A DNA stretch of 64,000 nt from Plazaster borealis (Eukaryota > Echinodermata > Asteroidea > Forcipulatida > Labidiasteridae), in contig CM037459.1 of assembly GCA_021014325.1 (NCBI GenBank), forward strand, positions 13,053,501 through 13,117,500. Reading direction: 5' to 3'. The notes under the pieces are model-generated. The model ran no database searches. It was not told the DNA's origin and was given only the letters and a program-made list of their open reading frames with translations. Positions 55,020 through 64,000 of the stretch are shown in pieces (position 1 is the first letter of the stretch; each line of letters opens with the position of its first letter). The translations under genes and the position numbers were made by a program.

Positions 55020-55705
55020 CAGTGGCGTGGGGGGGGGGGGCATGTACAAATACGGGGAAAAGGTAGAATTGGGCTTGGGCAACAAAAGATGTCCATTTCT
55101 AGAAAATTCATACAATTTCTTCGTGTTTAATCATCATTTTTAATGCAATTTACAACTGCTTAAGTATCTACATTTTCATATAATTTTACATGGCAATTAC
55201 ATTACAAAATAACCAGATCATTTATTTAATAAGAAACAACCTAAAGATTTTTTTTTCAAATACTGAACACTACCATGATTTTGTTCCTCACAAATTTTAT
55301 CATTTTAAAAAGAGCGATAATGTCAATCATAGATAACTAAAATCAAACATTTTTCAAAGATGAAAGTGTAGAGGGAAAAGTAATGATTTCGTTACTTGAA
55401 AGAACTGAATCTTAAAACTGAGCATTTGTTAGTAAATTTGATCACCATGAGGTGAGATACCTTCCAAAACTAACCAGAATATCAAAACAATATCACTCCC
55501 CCCATAAATTGTTAAACTTTGGCATTAATTAATATTTGCGGTAACACCATGATGTACATGAAGTAAAGAAAACTCTTCCTGTGAGTTGTGGTGGTTCTGA
55601 AAAGAACCAATGGTGTAACAACCCAAAATATCGATCAGTATGCTCTGATCATCTTCAGGAGAAAATGTACAAACTCATGGCCGTCTATTCACACGTTATT
55701 AACAG
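55020..55705. other. Intergenic, one dispersed repeat
   Basis: poly-G at 55028-55040. The part 55535-55665 (gcggtaacaccatgatgtac, ggttctgaaaagaacc, cgatcagtatgctctgatc) matches 56330-56450 and is a transposon relic. No gene is seen. Confidence 0.5.
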
Positions 55706-55706
55706 G

Positions 55707-55883
55707 ACCCAATTTCATAGAGCTGCTTAAGCACAAAAAGTAGCTAAGCATAACAGAAACAAGGTTACCAGCTTAACTACCATGTCACATGTAGAGTTTT
55801 TGACCGGTGTCCTGCTCATTTCTGCTAAGCAGACAATTGTTGAACAATATTTTCTGCTTCAGCAGCTCTATGAAATTGGGCCC
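55707..55883. mobile_element. Palindromic MITE, GGGCCCAATTTCATAGAGC family
   Basis: Left gacccaatttcatagagctgc and right gcagctctatgaaattgggccc, interior as in 15609 with a small deletion. Confidence 0.82.
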
Positions 55884-56212
55884 AGATTGTGACTTGCGCT
55901 GAGAAAAACTAAGTGCTCTCCCATCAAATTAAATAAAAAAACATTTTCAAATAAAATAACAATCATAAATTATTTACAAATCCAAAAAGCCATATTTTTA
56001 CAAATAACCTTTAGGATTTAATTTCGAGAGAGAGAAAACTAAGTGAAAACTTTTGACTGGTTTTTGCAAATGAAATAACTAAGTTTTAGCCTTGTGACAA
56101 ACGAATCTGCTTTAATAACATGTGTCGCCATACTCTGGAAGATTTGAACAGGCACGAGAGACTGCTTCAGGGTACACGAACATTAAATCTGTAGCAGGGA
56201 TTCAGGGCCCAA

Positions 56213-56512
56213 TAATTGCCTTCCTCCATGATTCCACATAGAGCTAAGATTGTTCTTAAGTTGTGTATCAATCTTATATGCTTAGCAAAGTGTGATGCCA
56301 AAACACAAATTACTATTGATGGTGATATGGAAAGGTTTGCGGAAACACCATGTAATATCTCTAAATGAGTTGGGGTGGTTCTGAAAAGAACCGCTGGTTT
56401 CAACTCGACGTTTCGATCAGTATGCTCTGATTGTCTTCTGGAGAAATATTGATGGTGATGTTGACAACTCGTCTTAAGATGAATCTTAGTGCTTTGTGAA
56501 ATCGAGCCCAGG
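56213..56512. mobile_element. Palindromic MITE split by another repeat
   Basis: The outer element (gagctaagattgttcttaag ... cgtcttaagatgaatcttag, ctttgtgaaatcgagccc) is interrupted by 56325-56450. The insert is bounded by attgatggtgat at both junctions (about 56314 and 56448), a 12-bp direct repeat that looks like a target duplication. The insert has ggtttgcggaaacaccatg and ggttctgaaaagaacc. Confidence 0.7.
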
Positions 56513-57310
56513 TCTGCTAGGTGAATTTTAAAAAATTGATCACTACACTCTCAAGTACTACTCTGTGAAAATATTAAAAGTAAACTTTTGACATAATACC
56601 TTGGTCACACAATATAATTTAATGAATAACGCATTCATGTGAAAATAAATAAACATCTGTTCTGATGTTACCCGTTTGGAAATGAATACCTAGAGGCCTA
56701 TTTAATCTTATTGAATACATCTACTACTTTTATCGAATGATGTTTTTGGTTTGCCTTCATTGAAAAACAAATCTGCAGGAGACTTGATTTCCAATCCCAG
56801 CAGAGGTACCTGCAGAATCTTTTTTTTTGTGTGAGAGAGTTGAAAGACAACAGGTATAATCAAAGCTAACTATGCAGCCAACCCCCTACATTATGTTTAG
56901 CATGGGTCCAGACATAACACGTATATTAAAGTTAACGCAATTTGGTATTATGTTACCAGGGCTTGAATTTGGTGGTGGGGGGGGGGGAATCCACAACACT
57001 GCAGGGCTTGTAGCTCAAAATGTTTACTGGACCAGCAATTTTCTTTACAAGACCAGAATCAGAATGATTTACACCAGAGCAAAGACCAGGGGCAATGGAG
57101 GCAATTGCCTCCATTGCCTCCATGAAGTAAGTGGGGTTTTTTAATTGCTGTTTTTTTTAGTGCAAGTTCTCCCCAAACAAGGCTTCGAGCCACTCTTGGT
57201 ATTAAAGGGGCTACAAGAAGAAAACACTAAAGATGAAAATAGCTCAGGGGAGCTGAAGGTAGGAATTCATATTCCTCTTAAAACAGTCTAGATTGTAGGG
57301 TGGGGGAAAA

Positions 57311-58639
57311 CAGACCTGCCAACATTCATATCCCAGAAATAGGGACAAACCAGGGCGGGGGTTCCAGGGGGCCGCCTAGGCCCCCGGAGGGGTTCAGGGG
57401 CATAGACCCTGACGGGGGACCAGGGGGCAGCCCCCCCCCCCTTGAAGCTAACAGAACTACACAGCTTCCAGGGCCATTTGGGGGCTAAAAATTAACATAA
57501 GTAAATTGGCTTTGAATGTGGAATTACTCCATACAAACAATACAAGTTGAATATTATTTGATTAACTTGTAAAATATAACTTGTCACCACCTTTCTACTG
57601 GTGTAGACCTTTGTATGTGGATTGTTTAGCTTGCTTGAGGAGGGCTGGTTGATACTTGGTGTCAAAGCAAGTAACAGGGTTAAATTTGGTCCGGGCGCTA
57701 AACCAATCCTGCACGATCGTCAAATTGCGCAAACCATTCCTGCACTGTTGTCAAATTGCGCAAATACTTCATGCACGATCGCCAAATTGCGCAAATTATT
57801 CCTACACTATCGGCCTATTGCGCACACTATTCCTGCACTATCGGCAAATTGCGCAAATTATTCCTGCACGATAGATAAGCCGATTGCACAAACCAAAAAT
57901 CCTGCACGATCGGCAATTGCACAAACTATTCCTGCAAGATCGACTGATTGTGCAAACATTTTTGTGCAAATCATATCAGCACGAACAAAACCACTGATCC
58001 TGAACTAAAAACCCATCCACTTTGTGCACGTTCGCCCGATAGCTTCTACTTGGAATGCGAGTTTAAGATTTGCGTCTGTTTTTTTTCCGAACTCTCTGAT
58101 CGGTCTCCTATTATATCGCGCTGTTTGTTTGAACATCCAAAGAATTGTCAACCTCGGGCCCCTGATGGACAATGTACAATAATAATATCTCTCATGATGG
58201 CGCGGGGTCGACTCAATTATTGAGTCTTGTATACAAGGTTCCGTTCATCGACTAAAAACGTAGTCAGGATGCCCTGCGACACAGAGGAAAATGCACGCGA
58301 AATGCCGTTACGAAATAGCTGACTTCTGGGTACCAGTCGCTGCACACTATCTACTAGGTAGCGCATTGAAACGTTTGTGTTCGCCGTAAGTATTTTTCGA
58401 CATTTTTTGCCTGGGCGCTCGACGATTTTGTCCGGGCGCTACATTTTTTGTCCGGGCGCATTTTGTATTTTGAAAATTTACCGCGTGTGGAGAACACTGT
58501 AGTCGTTCATCAGCAATTTTTTAACTTAAAAAAAAATAAAATCGGGAAAGTTGGGAAATCGGGACAGTCCCGATTTTAGGGTCTTAGAAACTCAGAAATC
58601 GGGACTGTCCCGGGAAAATCGGGACAGTTGGCAGGTCTG
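57311..58639. mobile_element. 1.33-kb non-autonomous element with CAGACCTGCCAAC ends
   Basis: Left CAGACCTGCCAAC and right GTTGGCAGGTCTG are perfect complements, flanked by exact GGAAAA on both sides (57305-57310, 58640-58645). The right terminal region has repeated cgggacagtcccg hairpins, the left gcctaggcccccgg. It contains the 31-bp minisatellite at 57709-57960. No transposase frame is seen. It interrupts a LINE relic. Confidence 0.82.
57709..57960. repeat. 31-bp minisatellite
   Basis: tgcacgatcgncaaattgcgcaaattattcc; the word caaattgcgc recurs at 57721, 57752, 57783, 57814 (variant) and 57845, exactly 31 bp apart, then decays. Lies inside the 57311-58639 element. Confidence 0.92.
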
Positions 58640-58952
58640 GGAAAATATGCACCAGGCAAGGAGTTCCAAAGAGATGCAGTATGTTGAATAAAGCTGTTGG
58701 AATGGCTCTTTGTTCTACATCTCAGCAAAGCGAGAGTATGGGTCAGAGTTAGCAGAAAGCCTGGTTTTACGTTCAAACACCCTGGTGGCACATTTACCAT
58801 GAAAATATCTGTGGGAAAAGACAGAGGCTGGCTACAGACGGTGGGAAAGAGGTTGTAATGTTTATCCCAACACTTCATCAACAAGAATAAGAATACACTT
58901 CTGCACTCTATCTAAAATGAAATGTTCCTGTTGAAAGATGCCCAGTTTCAAG

Positions 58953-59195
58953 TTATTTGGACTTGCTTGTACTGTAGACCTCCTTGACTGCTAACACAAG
59001 ACGTACCACAGGAGTTAGTAGAACTGTCAACAAAGGCAGACTGTAATACTGCAGGTAGTAAGCAACGTCTCGTACCTGAAGGAATCCCATGATGCTGAGT
59101 GTGCCTGTGGTCGTAGGGGGAAGGCAGCGTATCCTCCAGTACATAAGGACATCTTTGTAGCGTGTAAGATTCAGGTCTAAGAAGACTAAATCACT
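58953..59195 (-). CDS. Membrane-protein gene, terminal exon
   Basis: Acceptor CCCCAG|AGTGAT. Reads SDLVFLDLNLTRYKDVLMYW, RIRCLPPTTTGTLSIMGFLQ, then a hydrophobic tail and a stop at 58953-58955. An internal CTTCAG|GTACGA (59076) could be a donor to a further exon, in which case the tail after FLQ would be intron. The hydrophobic, stop-free continuation favours the terminal-exon reading. Confidence 0.65.
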   Translation of the reverse strand, partial: SDLVFLDLNLTRYKDVLMYWRIRCLPPTTTGTLSIMGFLQVRDVAYYLQYYSLPLLTVLLTPVVRLVLAVKEVYSTSKSK

Positions 59196-62100
59196 CTGGG
59201 GTTGATAAAAAACACAAAGAGAAGGTGAGAAAGCGACTGGAACAGACGGACCATGCATCAGATATGTTTAAATCATCTTGTTTTCTTGAATTAAGGATAA
59301 GAACAGCTATTTCCATTAATTTACCAATCTTTAATGACTTTTGAAGTCAGGTTTCCCTCTTCTAACAAACAAAACTAGTCAGTAGGTAAGTATGAGGTAA
59401 ACTGCAAGTTCTAACAGTGCTCAACTAAAGGAGCTAGGCATAATTGTAAAAAGGCTGGAGTGGTTCAGTTCATTTGTTGTACAGACAGTTTCGCCTGGAG
59501 GCTCATCAGCAACTAAATAAACAGTAGGGTATATGTGGGGCTCACCCATATTTTTATTTATTTTATTTATTTTATTTATTTTATTTATTTATTTATTTGA
59601 TTACACATCAAACAGCTAAATTAGCGTCAATAACGGAATGAATAGGAAACGAGAAGAAATATTCAGTTTTAGATGTGGGAGGAAAACCCCAATGGGGAAA
59701 AAACCCACGCAATCAGGTAGGGATTGAAAACCCAATCCACATGCAAGGCTCCAGTCTGAGGTGGTATTCGAACGGGGTCCACAGAGGTGAAAGGCAGGGA
59801 AAGAAATCACTGAGCCAACCTGATCCCCTAAGAGAGGAGACACTTTCTCTCATGTCTACAAGGTGGAAATAAGTTCTATTCTAGAGTTCAGTGAGTTCAG
59901 TATACGCAAATGACTGTGTACATGTGTACAACTGCTTGGATCCAGGGAATAAAGCTGTGTCTGAATTGAAAGCTTTGTCTATTGTTCAACATTGTCGCTG
60001 CATGAAGCCAAGAGCCATCACCATAGACGAAGTCGCTTGATGCGAACATATTCTAACATTCAACATTATTACTGCTTACCAGATGATCGCTTAGAGAGTG
60101 TACAGTTGACTCGACTTTGGTCTCCAGTTGCTGAGCTTTCACAAGTAGATACATCATTAGTATACTCCACATACCAGTAACCACTAATAGAGACACCCTG
60201 AATAAGCAAACAGAAATCTTTATGAACCCTTGGTCAAAGTGAGACTCAATTTAACAGTCTCATTGACTTGTTCCAAATGGCTGAGACCAAGGTAGGGAAC
60301 AGATTATTTCTATGACTTGCATTCTGCTCAACATCTTTTATGCTGTTTTGCTGTGACCAAGGTTTTTCATTTGTGCTGTGTTTTAGGTAGGGTCATTCAT
60401 TGGGTTTTTTCAAGGTACATGTAATGCTGAATAAGAGAAAAAATTATTTAAAAAAACCCCCAAAAAACAAGAAAAGTCACCTGTGAAAGTTTCAGCTGAA
60501 TACAGTGTCTACTTGTTGAGAAAACAGCAACAAACTGTCAAGGTATTTTCATAAAGAACGTCAAATCCATCTCTGTTAAGCGAGGTTACAGCGAATATCC
60601 AACTGCATCTCTGGCGGTATTGAGGGCAGTTCTCAAACAGAAGCCACAGAAATTTCCAAACATCGCCTGCAGGCGATCTTTGGAGATTAAAAGTTTTGAC
60701 ATAATTTTATTGATTTCTAATCATCGGGGCACTTCATTAGAAGAAATAATTTGTCAGAATGCTTACTACCAGTACCATCTTTACAACAAGTATGTAGGCT
60801 TTCAGATTAAAGTTACGCAATTACTTTTTGGGGTCATTACCAAAGCATTACCCTACCTTTGGCCTCTTTTGCATATTTCAGAACAATATCTTATACCAGG
60901 ACACTCCAATGTCAAAATGCGTACATGGTCCACATAAAATGTGTATATGCTGCCAAAGTCTGCAATGTGGTGCATGGTTGGTTTGTATTAGTGAGGCAAA
61001 AGGTATTAGCAAACATAAGCGGTGACAAAGTGACAATAAATTTGCTCCAGTCAAACTTTCGGCCACTCAATTGCAGTGACCAATCCTTATTGGTCAACCT
61101 TGTCAAACAATCCATAACAAACTTAAGTAAGCCTTGCTCTCATTGGTTGTTATAGATCCTTCTCTTCCATGTACAATGTGAAAAGCTTCACAGGTCACAA
61201 ACAGTTCATATGAACTCTGTCATGTCTGTAGACTGTACACAACACGCAACAGTGTAAAGCCATTGGGGAAAAACTAGACTTGTAAACCAGTCTTACCATG
61301 AATCACGAGAGCTAAGAGTTCTTGTCAAAATTAATCCAAGACAGGTACATGTAGTCGGAAAACAATTCTCTGATGTCAAGTTTTGTTGGATTTCCGTCGT
61401 ACTGTATTTCTATGACAGACATGGTTTTACTCGCTGAAAGGCACACAGTTCTCCGATGCACTAAAGAAATCCCCTATGCCAATGCGCCCCGCTGAAAGCT
61501 CTGCGGTTTGACTGGCTGCAAATGTGGTATAAACAAACTTGCAGTTTTGAAGTGATCTGGAAGGTTTGGGGGTCATTGAAACTAAGATGTGTAGAGGATA
61601 GTGAGTCATGTAGAGACCCCCTGCTTGTTTTCCAGCAGATAGCAATTTAAGTCTCTTCTGTTTGTAAACAAATATAACCCCGGCACTGTGAACTTCTCCC
61701 ATGGTTTCTCGGACACCCAATTTCTAACAAGGTGAATTAAAGGCAGGTTAAAAACCTTGTTCTGGACAGTACTTATTTCCGCTGATTGTCCTGGACTAAT
61801 TTTGACAAGGTCCCCAACCCTGGCACAAACAAGGGAGTAATATGCTGAAAGCATTTGTTGTTTACTCAATAAAATGATGGGGAGACTCTCACCATATCTT
61901 GATCCTCTGAGGTGTCAAGCGACTTGTGGTCAGCATATTATCAGCTAGATAGTACAGTAAGAGACCAATGAAGATGATGTAGAGTATCGCACACAGCTGG
62001 TACATTCCTAGAGTCTTCGGCCACTTAGTGTCAAACTCTCCATGTAATGAATCCTATTCAATGACAAATTTAAACAACATTTAACTGAAACTAACAATCC

Positions 62101-63302
62101 ATAGTCGAGAGTACAGAACATCTAATAGCAGTGACAGATAAAAGTCTATGTGATTTGAGGCATTACATGGTGGAGTATCGAAATTCTGTGATAATATCTA
62201 CTCTGTTTTGGGGTTTGAACAAAGAAAAATTGTTTAGAGCAGAATTTGAACCTGCGACCCTTCCGGTCTACTGTGGCATGTCATGGCGGAGCGGTTTTGT
62301 GTATCGGACTCAAATTCTGGTGGCTAATTAGTCATCAGGATGTGGGTCGAATCCCGGTCATGGTACTTGTGTCCTTGAGCAAGATACTTAACTATAATTG
62401 CTTCTCATCACCCAGGGGTAAATGGGTACCTGTGAGGGCAGAGATGGTTCTTGTGATTGAATTAGCTTGGCGAGCTACATATTTGATAGCACAGGCCAAG
62501 GGAGCTGAGATGGTTTAAGGAATGAAATAAATGGCCCGGTGACCGGGGGTAATAATGGGCGTCACTGAGTGACGGATTTGAGCGATATATATCAGAAGCC
62601 ACTGTTATTAAGAATTGGATAAGAATTGTTCTTATAAGAACTAGTACTGCTATTTATCTACTGCCTTGAGATACATGGTCTAGAGACCAATATCTAATAT
62701 TGTTCAAAGAGACCAATATATCTACTTTTGTTGCAGTGAAGATATATATGAGAAGTCCCCCGATCCACTATTAAGCGAAAGTAAAACTCCAATGGTTTCC
62801 CCATCTACTTCGAGGTAGTAGAAGAGCAGGACAAGTTCTTATCAGAACTAGGTAGTCTCCAGGTTAAAAAAAATATACTCCTTGGCAGTAGATAAATAGT
62901 AGAATAAGATATTATAAAAACAATGCTACACAGTAATTTGGACATGGTGTTACTGCAAACCAAATATACAGTTGTATATTTACGTCTATACTTGAAGAAA
63001 ACAAATTAAGAACACTAAAACACCAAACATACAAAGTTTGTTTAGTTTTTTTGTTTGGGTAAAGGAAAAGTGGTGAGAAATTCTGGGTTGAAGCTGTCTG
63101 GCTCGTGACCCTTCAAGTCCTCAACCAGCATTGCTTAATGAATAAAATAACTATACTTATCTTACCATAAGGTTTGTGAATGCCATATGCCAGGCTAGGA
63201 CAGACTTGTCAAATTTTTCTTGGCCTGTGGGGTCAATAATGTTTCTCTTTGGGAAATTCGAAAGTTGTCTGTTGTAGGATCTTAAGCCATCCAATACAGC
63301 TC
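58953..63302 (-). CDS. Unrecognised multi-pass membrane protein, last four exons
   Basis: Four exons (63302-63166, 62053-61893, 60197-60080, 59195-58953) join in one frame, with GT-AG introns, to give about 219 C-terminal residues. I do not recognise the family. Hydrophobic segments likely to cross a membrane are LGMYQLCAILYIIFIGLLLY, VSLLVVTGMWSILMMYLLVK and PLLTVLLTPVVRLVLAV. Between the second and third lies a soluble stretch with an amphipathic helix (QQLETKVESTVHSLSDHL). The C-terminus is short and basic (STSKSK). The 5' part lies beyond 64000. It is oriented like AGTPBP1 and ends about 4 kb upstream of the candidate first exon of that gene. Confidence 0.75.
59605..59825 (-). repeat. tRNA-derived SINE, family shared with 50170
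   Basis: The complement has GGCTCAGTGATTTCTTTCCC, CGTTCGAATACCACC, ccttgcatgtggattggg, tttcaatccctacctg and catctaaaactgaatatttc, in the order of the copy at 50170-50350. It is followed by an (ATTT)n tract at 59545-59600. Confidence 0.75.
60080..60197 (-). CDS. Membrane-protein gene, third exon from the window edge
   Basis: Acceptor TTATTCAG|GGTGTC, donor CATCTG|GTAAGC. Encodes a predicted membrane helix (VSLLVVTGMWSILMMYLLVK) and a charged amphipathic segment (QQLETKVESTVHSLSDHL). Joins in phase with both neighbours. Confidence 0.75.
60455..60860. repeat. Interspersed repeat, relative of 9450-9840
   Basis: gtgaaagtttcagctgaatacagtgtct, actgtcaaggtattttcataaag and ttaagcgaggttacagcg match the 9530-9680 stretch. 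Bounds are approximate. Confidence 0.6.
61893..62053 (-). CDS. Membrane-protein gene, second exon from the window edge
   Basis: Acceptor TTGAATAG|GATTCA, donor GATATG|GTGAGA. Encodes DSLHGEFDTKWPKTLGMYQL, a predicted membrane helix (CAILYIIFIGLLLYYLADN) and LTTSRLTPQRIKIW. Confidence 0.78.
62272..62615 (+). repeat. tRNA-Leu-like SINE
   Basis: gtcatggcggagcggttttg, ggactcaaattctgg and a B box GGGTCGAATCCCGG form a tRNA-Leu-like head. The tail reads gagcaagatacttaactata, aggggtaaatgggtacctgtg and ccgggggtaataatg. Nearly identical to 63370-63720 in order. Confidence 0.82.
62740..62972 (+). repeat. Interspersed repeat, relative of 4200-4475
   Basis: agaagagcaggacaagttcttatcagaact, ggtagtctcc and catggtgttactgcaaaccaaat correspond to the repeat at 4200-4475. 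Confidence 0.55.
63166..63302 (-). CDS. Membrane-protein gene, first exon seen in the window
   Basis: Acceptor TTTTCAG|GAGCTG, donor CTTATG|GTAAGA. Encodes AVLDGLRSYNRQLSNFPKRN, then IIDPTGQEKFDKSVLAWHMA and FTNLM. A soluble segment preceding the first hydrophobic helix. Begins in mid-codon, so earlier exons lie to the right of the window. Confidence 0.75.
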
Positions 63303-63369
63303 CTGAAAAGAAACAAATTGAAAAGTTTGTTGTATAAGTCAAGCTCACATTTTCTCTTACACTCTCTTT

Positions 63370-63722
63370 TGGCGTGTCATGGCCGAGCGATTTAGTGCAG
63401 CGGACTCAAGTTCTGGTTGCCAAGTCGTCAGGGTGGGTTCAAATCCCGGCCATGACACTTGTGTCCTTGAGCAAGATACTTAACAATAATTGCTTCTCAT
63501 TAGCCAGGGGTAAATGGGTACCTGTGAGGGTAGAGATGGTTCTTGTGATTGATTAAGCTTAGTGTGCTACATACTTGGCAGCACAGGCTGTATACTCCCC
63601 AGTGAGCTGAGATGGTTTAAGGAATGAAATATATGGCCCAGTGACCAGGGGTAATAATGTTTGAAGCGCAATGATCATTCTTTGGAATTGCGCTACATGT
63701 ATATAAGAGTCGATATTATATG
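63370..63722 (+). repeat. tRNA-Leu-like SINE
   Basis: gtgtcatggccgagcgattt, ggactcaagttctgg and GGTTCAAATCCCGGCC make a good Leu-type tRNA head. The body matches 62272-62615 and continues to gaattgcgctacatgtatataag. Confidence 0.85.
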
Positions 63723-63850
63723 TATTTTTTTCTAAATAATTTATTTTAAAGCAAAGGAAGCTTGTCATTTCACTAGTCCACCAGCTTTTTCACTATTCCA
63801 TATTTCATAATAAATAGAGACGCAATTTAACAACTTGGATAGAATGTTAA

Positions 63851-63912
63851 CTGGTCCTCGGGTGTTTTAACTTACATTTGGCCAGCGGACCCACCGCTAA
63901 GGGAGAACGCTA
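63851..63912 (-). repeat. Fragment of dispersed repeat
   Basis: The complement gttctcccttagcgg...gtccgctggccaaatg...cacccgaggaccag matches 36368-36425. Confidence 0.6.
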
Positions 63913-64000
63913 ATAGTTGCATTTTTCAAACTGGAAACCATTGTGTTTTTGAATTTTTCATATCCATAAGAATAAATACACACAGAATGATGAGTACTTT

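Larger units (their letters stand above)
57244..58884 (-). pseudogene. Decayed non-LTR retrotransposon C-terminus, split by a DNA element
   Basis: On the minus strand 58884 to 58646 reads an RT-tail-like segment with a SFIQHTASLWNSLP motif, typical of the C-terminal region of LINE polyproteins. The frame is cut by the element at 57311-58639 and resumes beyond it (57310 to 57244) with YNLDCFKR and a stop. The upstream part of the retrotransposon is absent, so this is a 5'-truncated relic with no activity. Confidence 0.65.

Noticed and set aside
57622..58008. Open frame with repeated IAQTIPA-like peptide
   Set aside because: It is the translation of the 31-bp minisatellite; 31 is not a multiple of three, so the frame cycles, and no homology is recognisable.

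Overview
This is animal nuclear DNA. It is AT-rich and has spliceosomal GT-AG introns, short exons in kilobase-scale introns, dense palindromic transposon relics and tRNA-derived SINEs. The protein content and the repeats suggest a marine invertebrate deuterostome, most likely an echinoderm and possibly a sea star. That assignment is inference; no species marker was read.

The minus strand carries one complete gene at 53058 down to 13358: AGTPBP1, encoding cytosolic carboxypeptidase 1 (CCP1/Nna1), a tubulin deglutamylase. I reconstructed 22 coding exons. All junctions are GT-AG and all phases match. The coding length sums to 3672 nt (1223 aa plus stop), close to the roughly 1226 aa of the human protein. 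The zinc ligands, substrate motifs and catalytic Glu are all present, so the gene looks intact. A 5' untranslated part begins at least at 53162, and a further untranslated exon near 54.7 kb is possible.

Upstream on the same strand (63302 to 58953) are the last four exons, about 219 aa, of a second gene. It encodes a multi-pass membrane protein that I do not recognise; its 5' part lies beyond the window. I found no supportable gene in 1-13357.

The rest is repeats. (1) Many TTAA-flanked foldback elements of about 340-400 bp with AGG...CCT ends, twice as abutting pairs sharing one TTAA. (2) A piggyBac-like CCCTTT...AGGG MITE with TTAA on both sides. (3) Palindromic elements with a GGGCCCAATTTCATAGAGC-type end. 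(4) Several tRNA-derived SINE families. (5) A 36-bp minisatellite with its flank triplicated inside intron 11 (about 26.3-31.0 kb), with a small strand switch. (6) A roughly 120-bp satellite lying in opposite orientations around the 3' end of AGTPBP1. (7) Larger non-autonomous DNA transposons at 32779-34126, 51791-52759 and 57311-58639, each with terminal inverted repeats and an exact short target duplication.

The most unusual observations are two copies of one small host element that each carry a different TTAA element at the same internal TTAA, and a 1.35-kb element studded with a 12-13-bp TCCGTCCCTCACG motif in both orientations.
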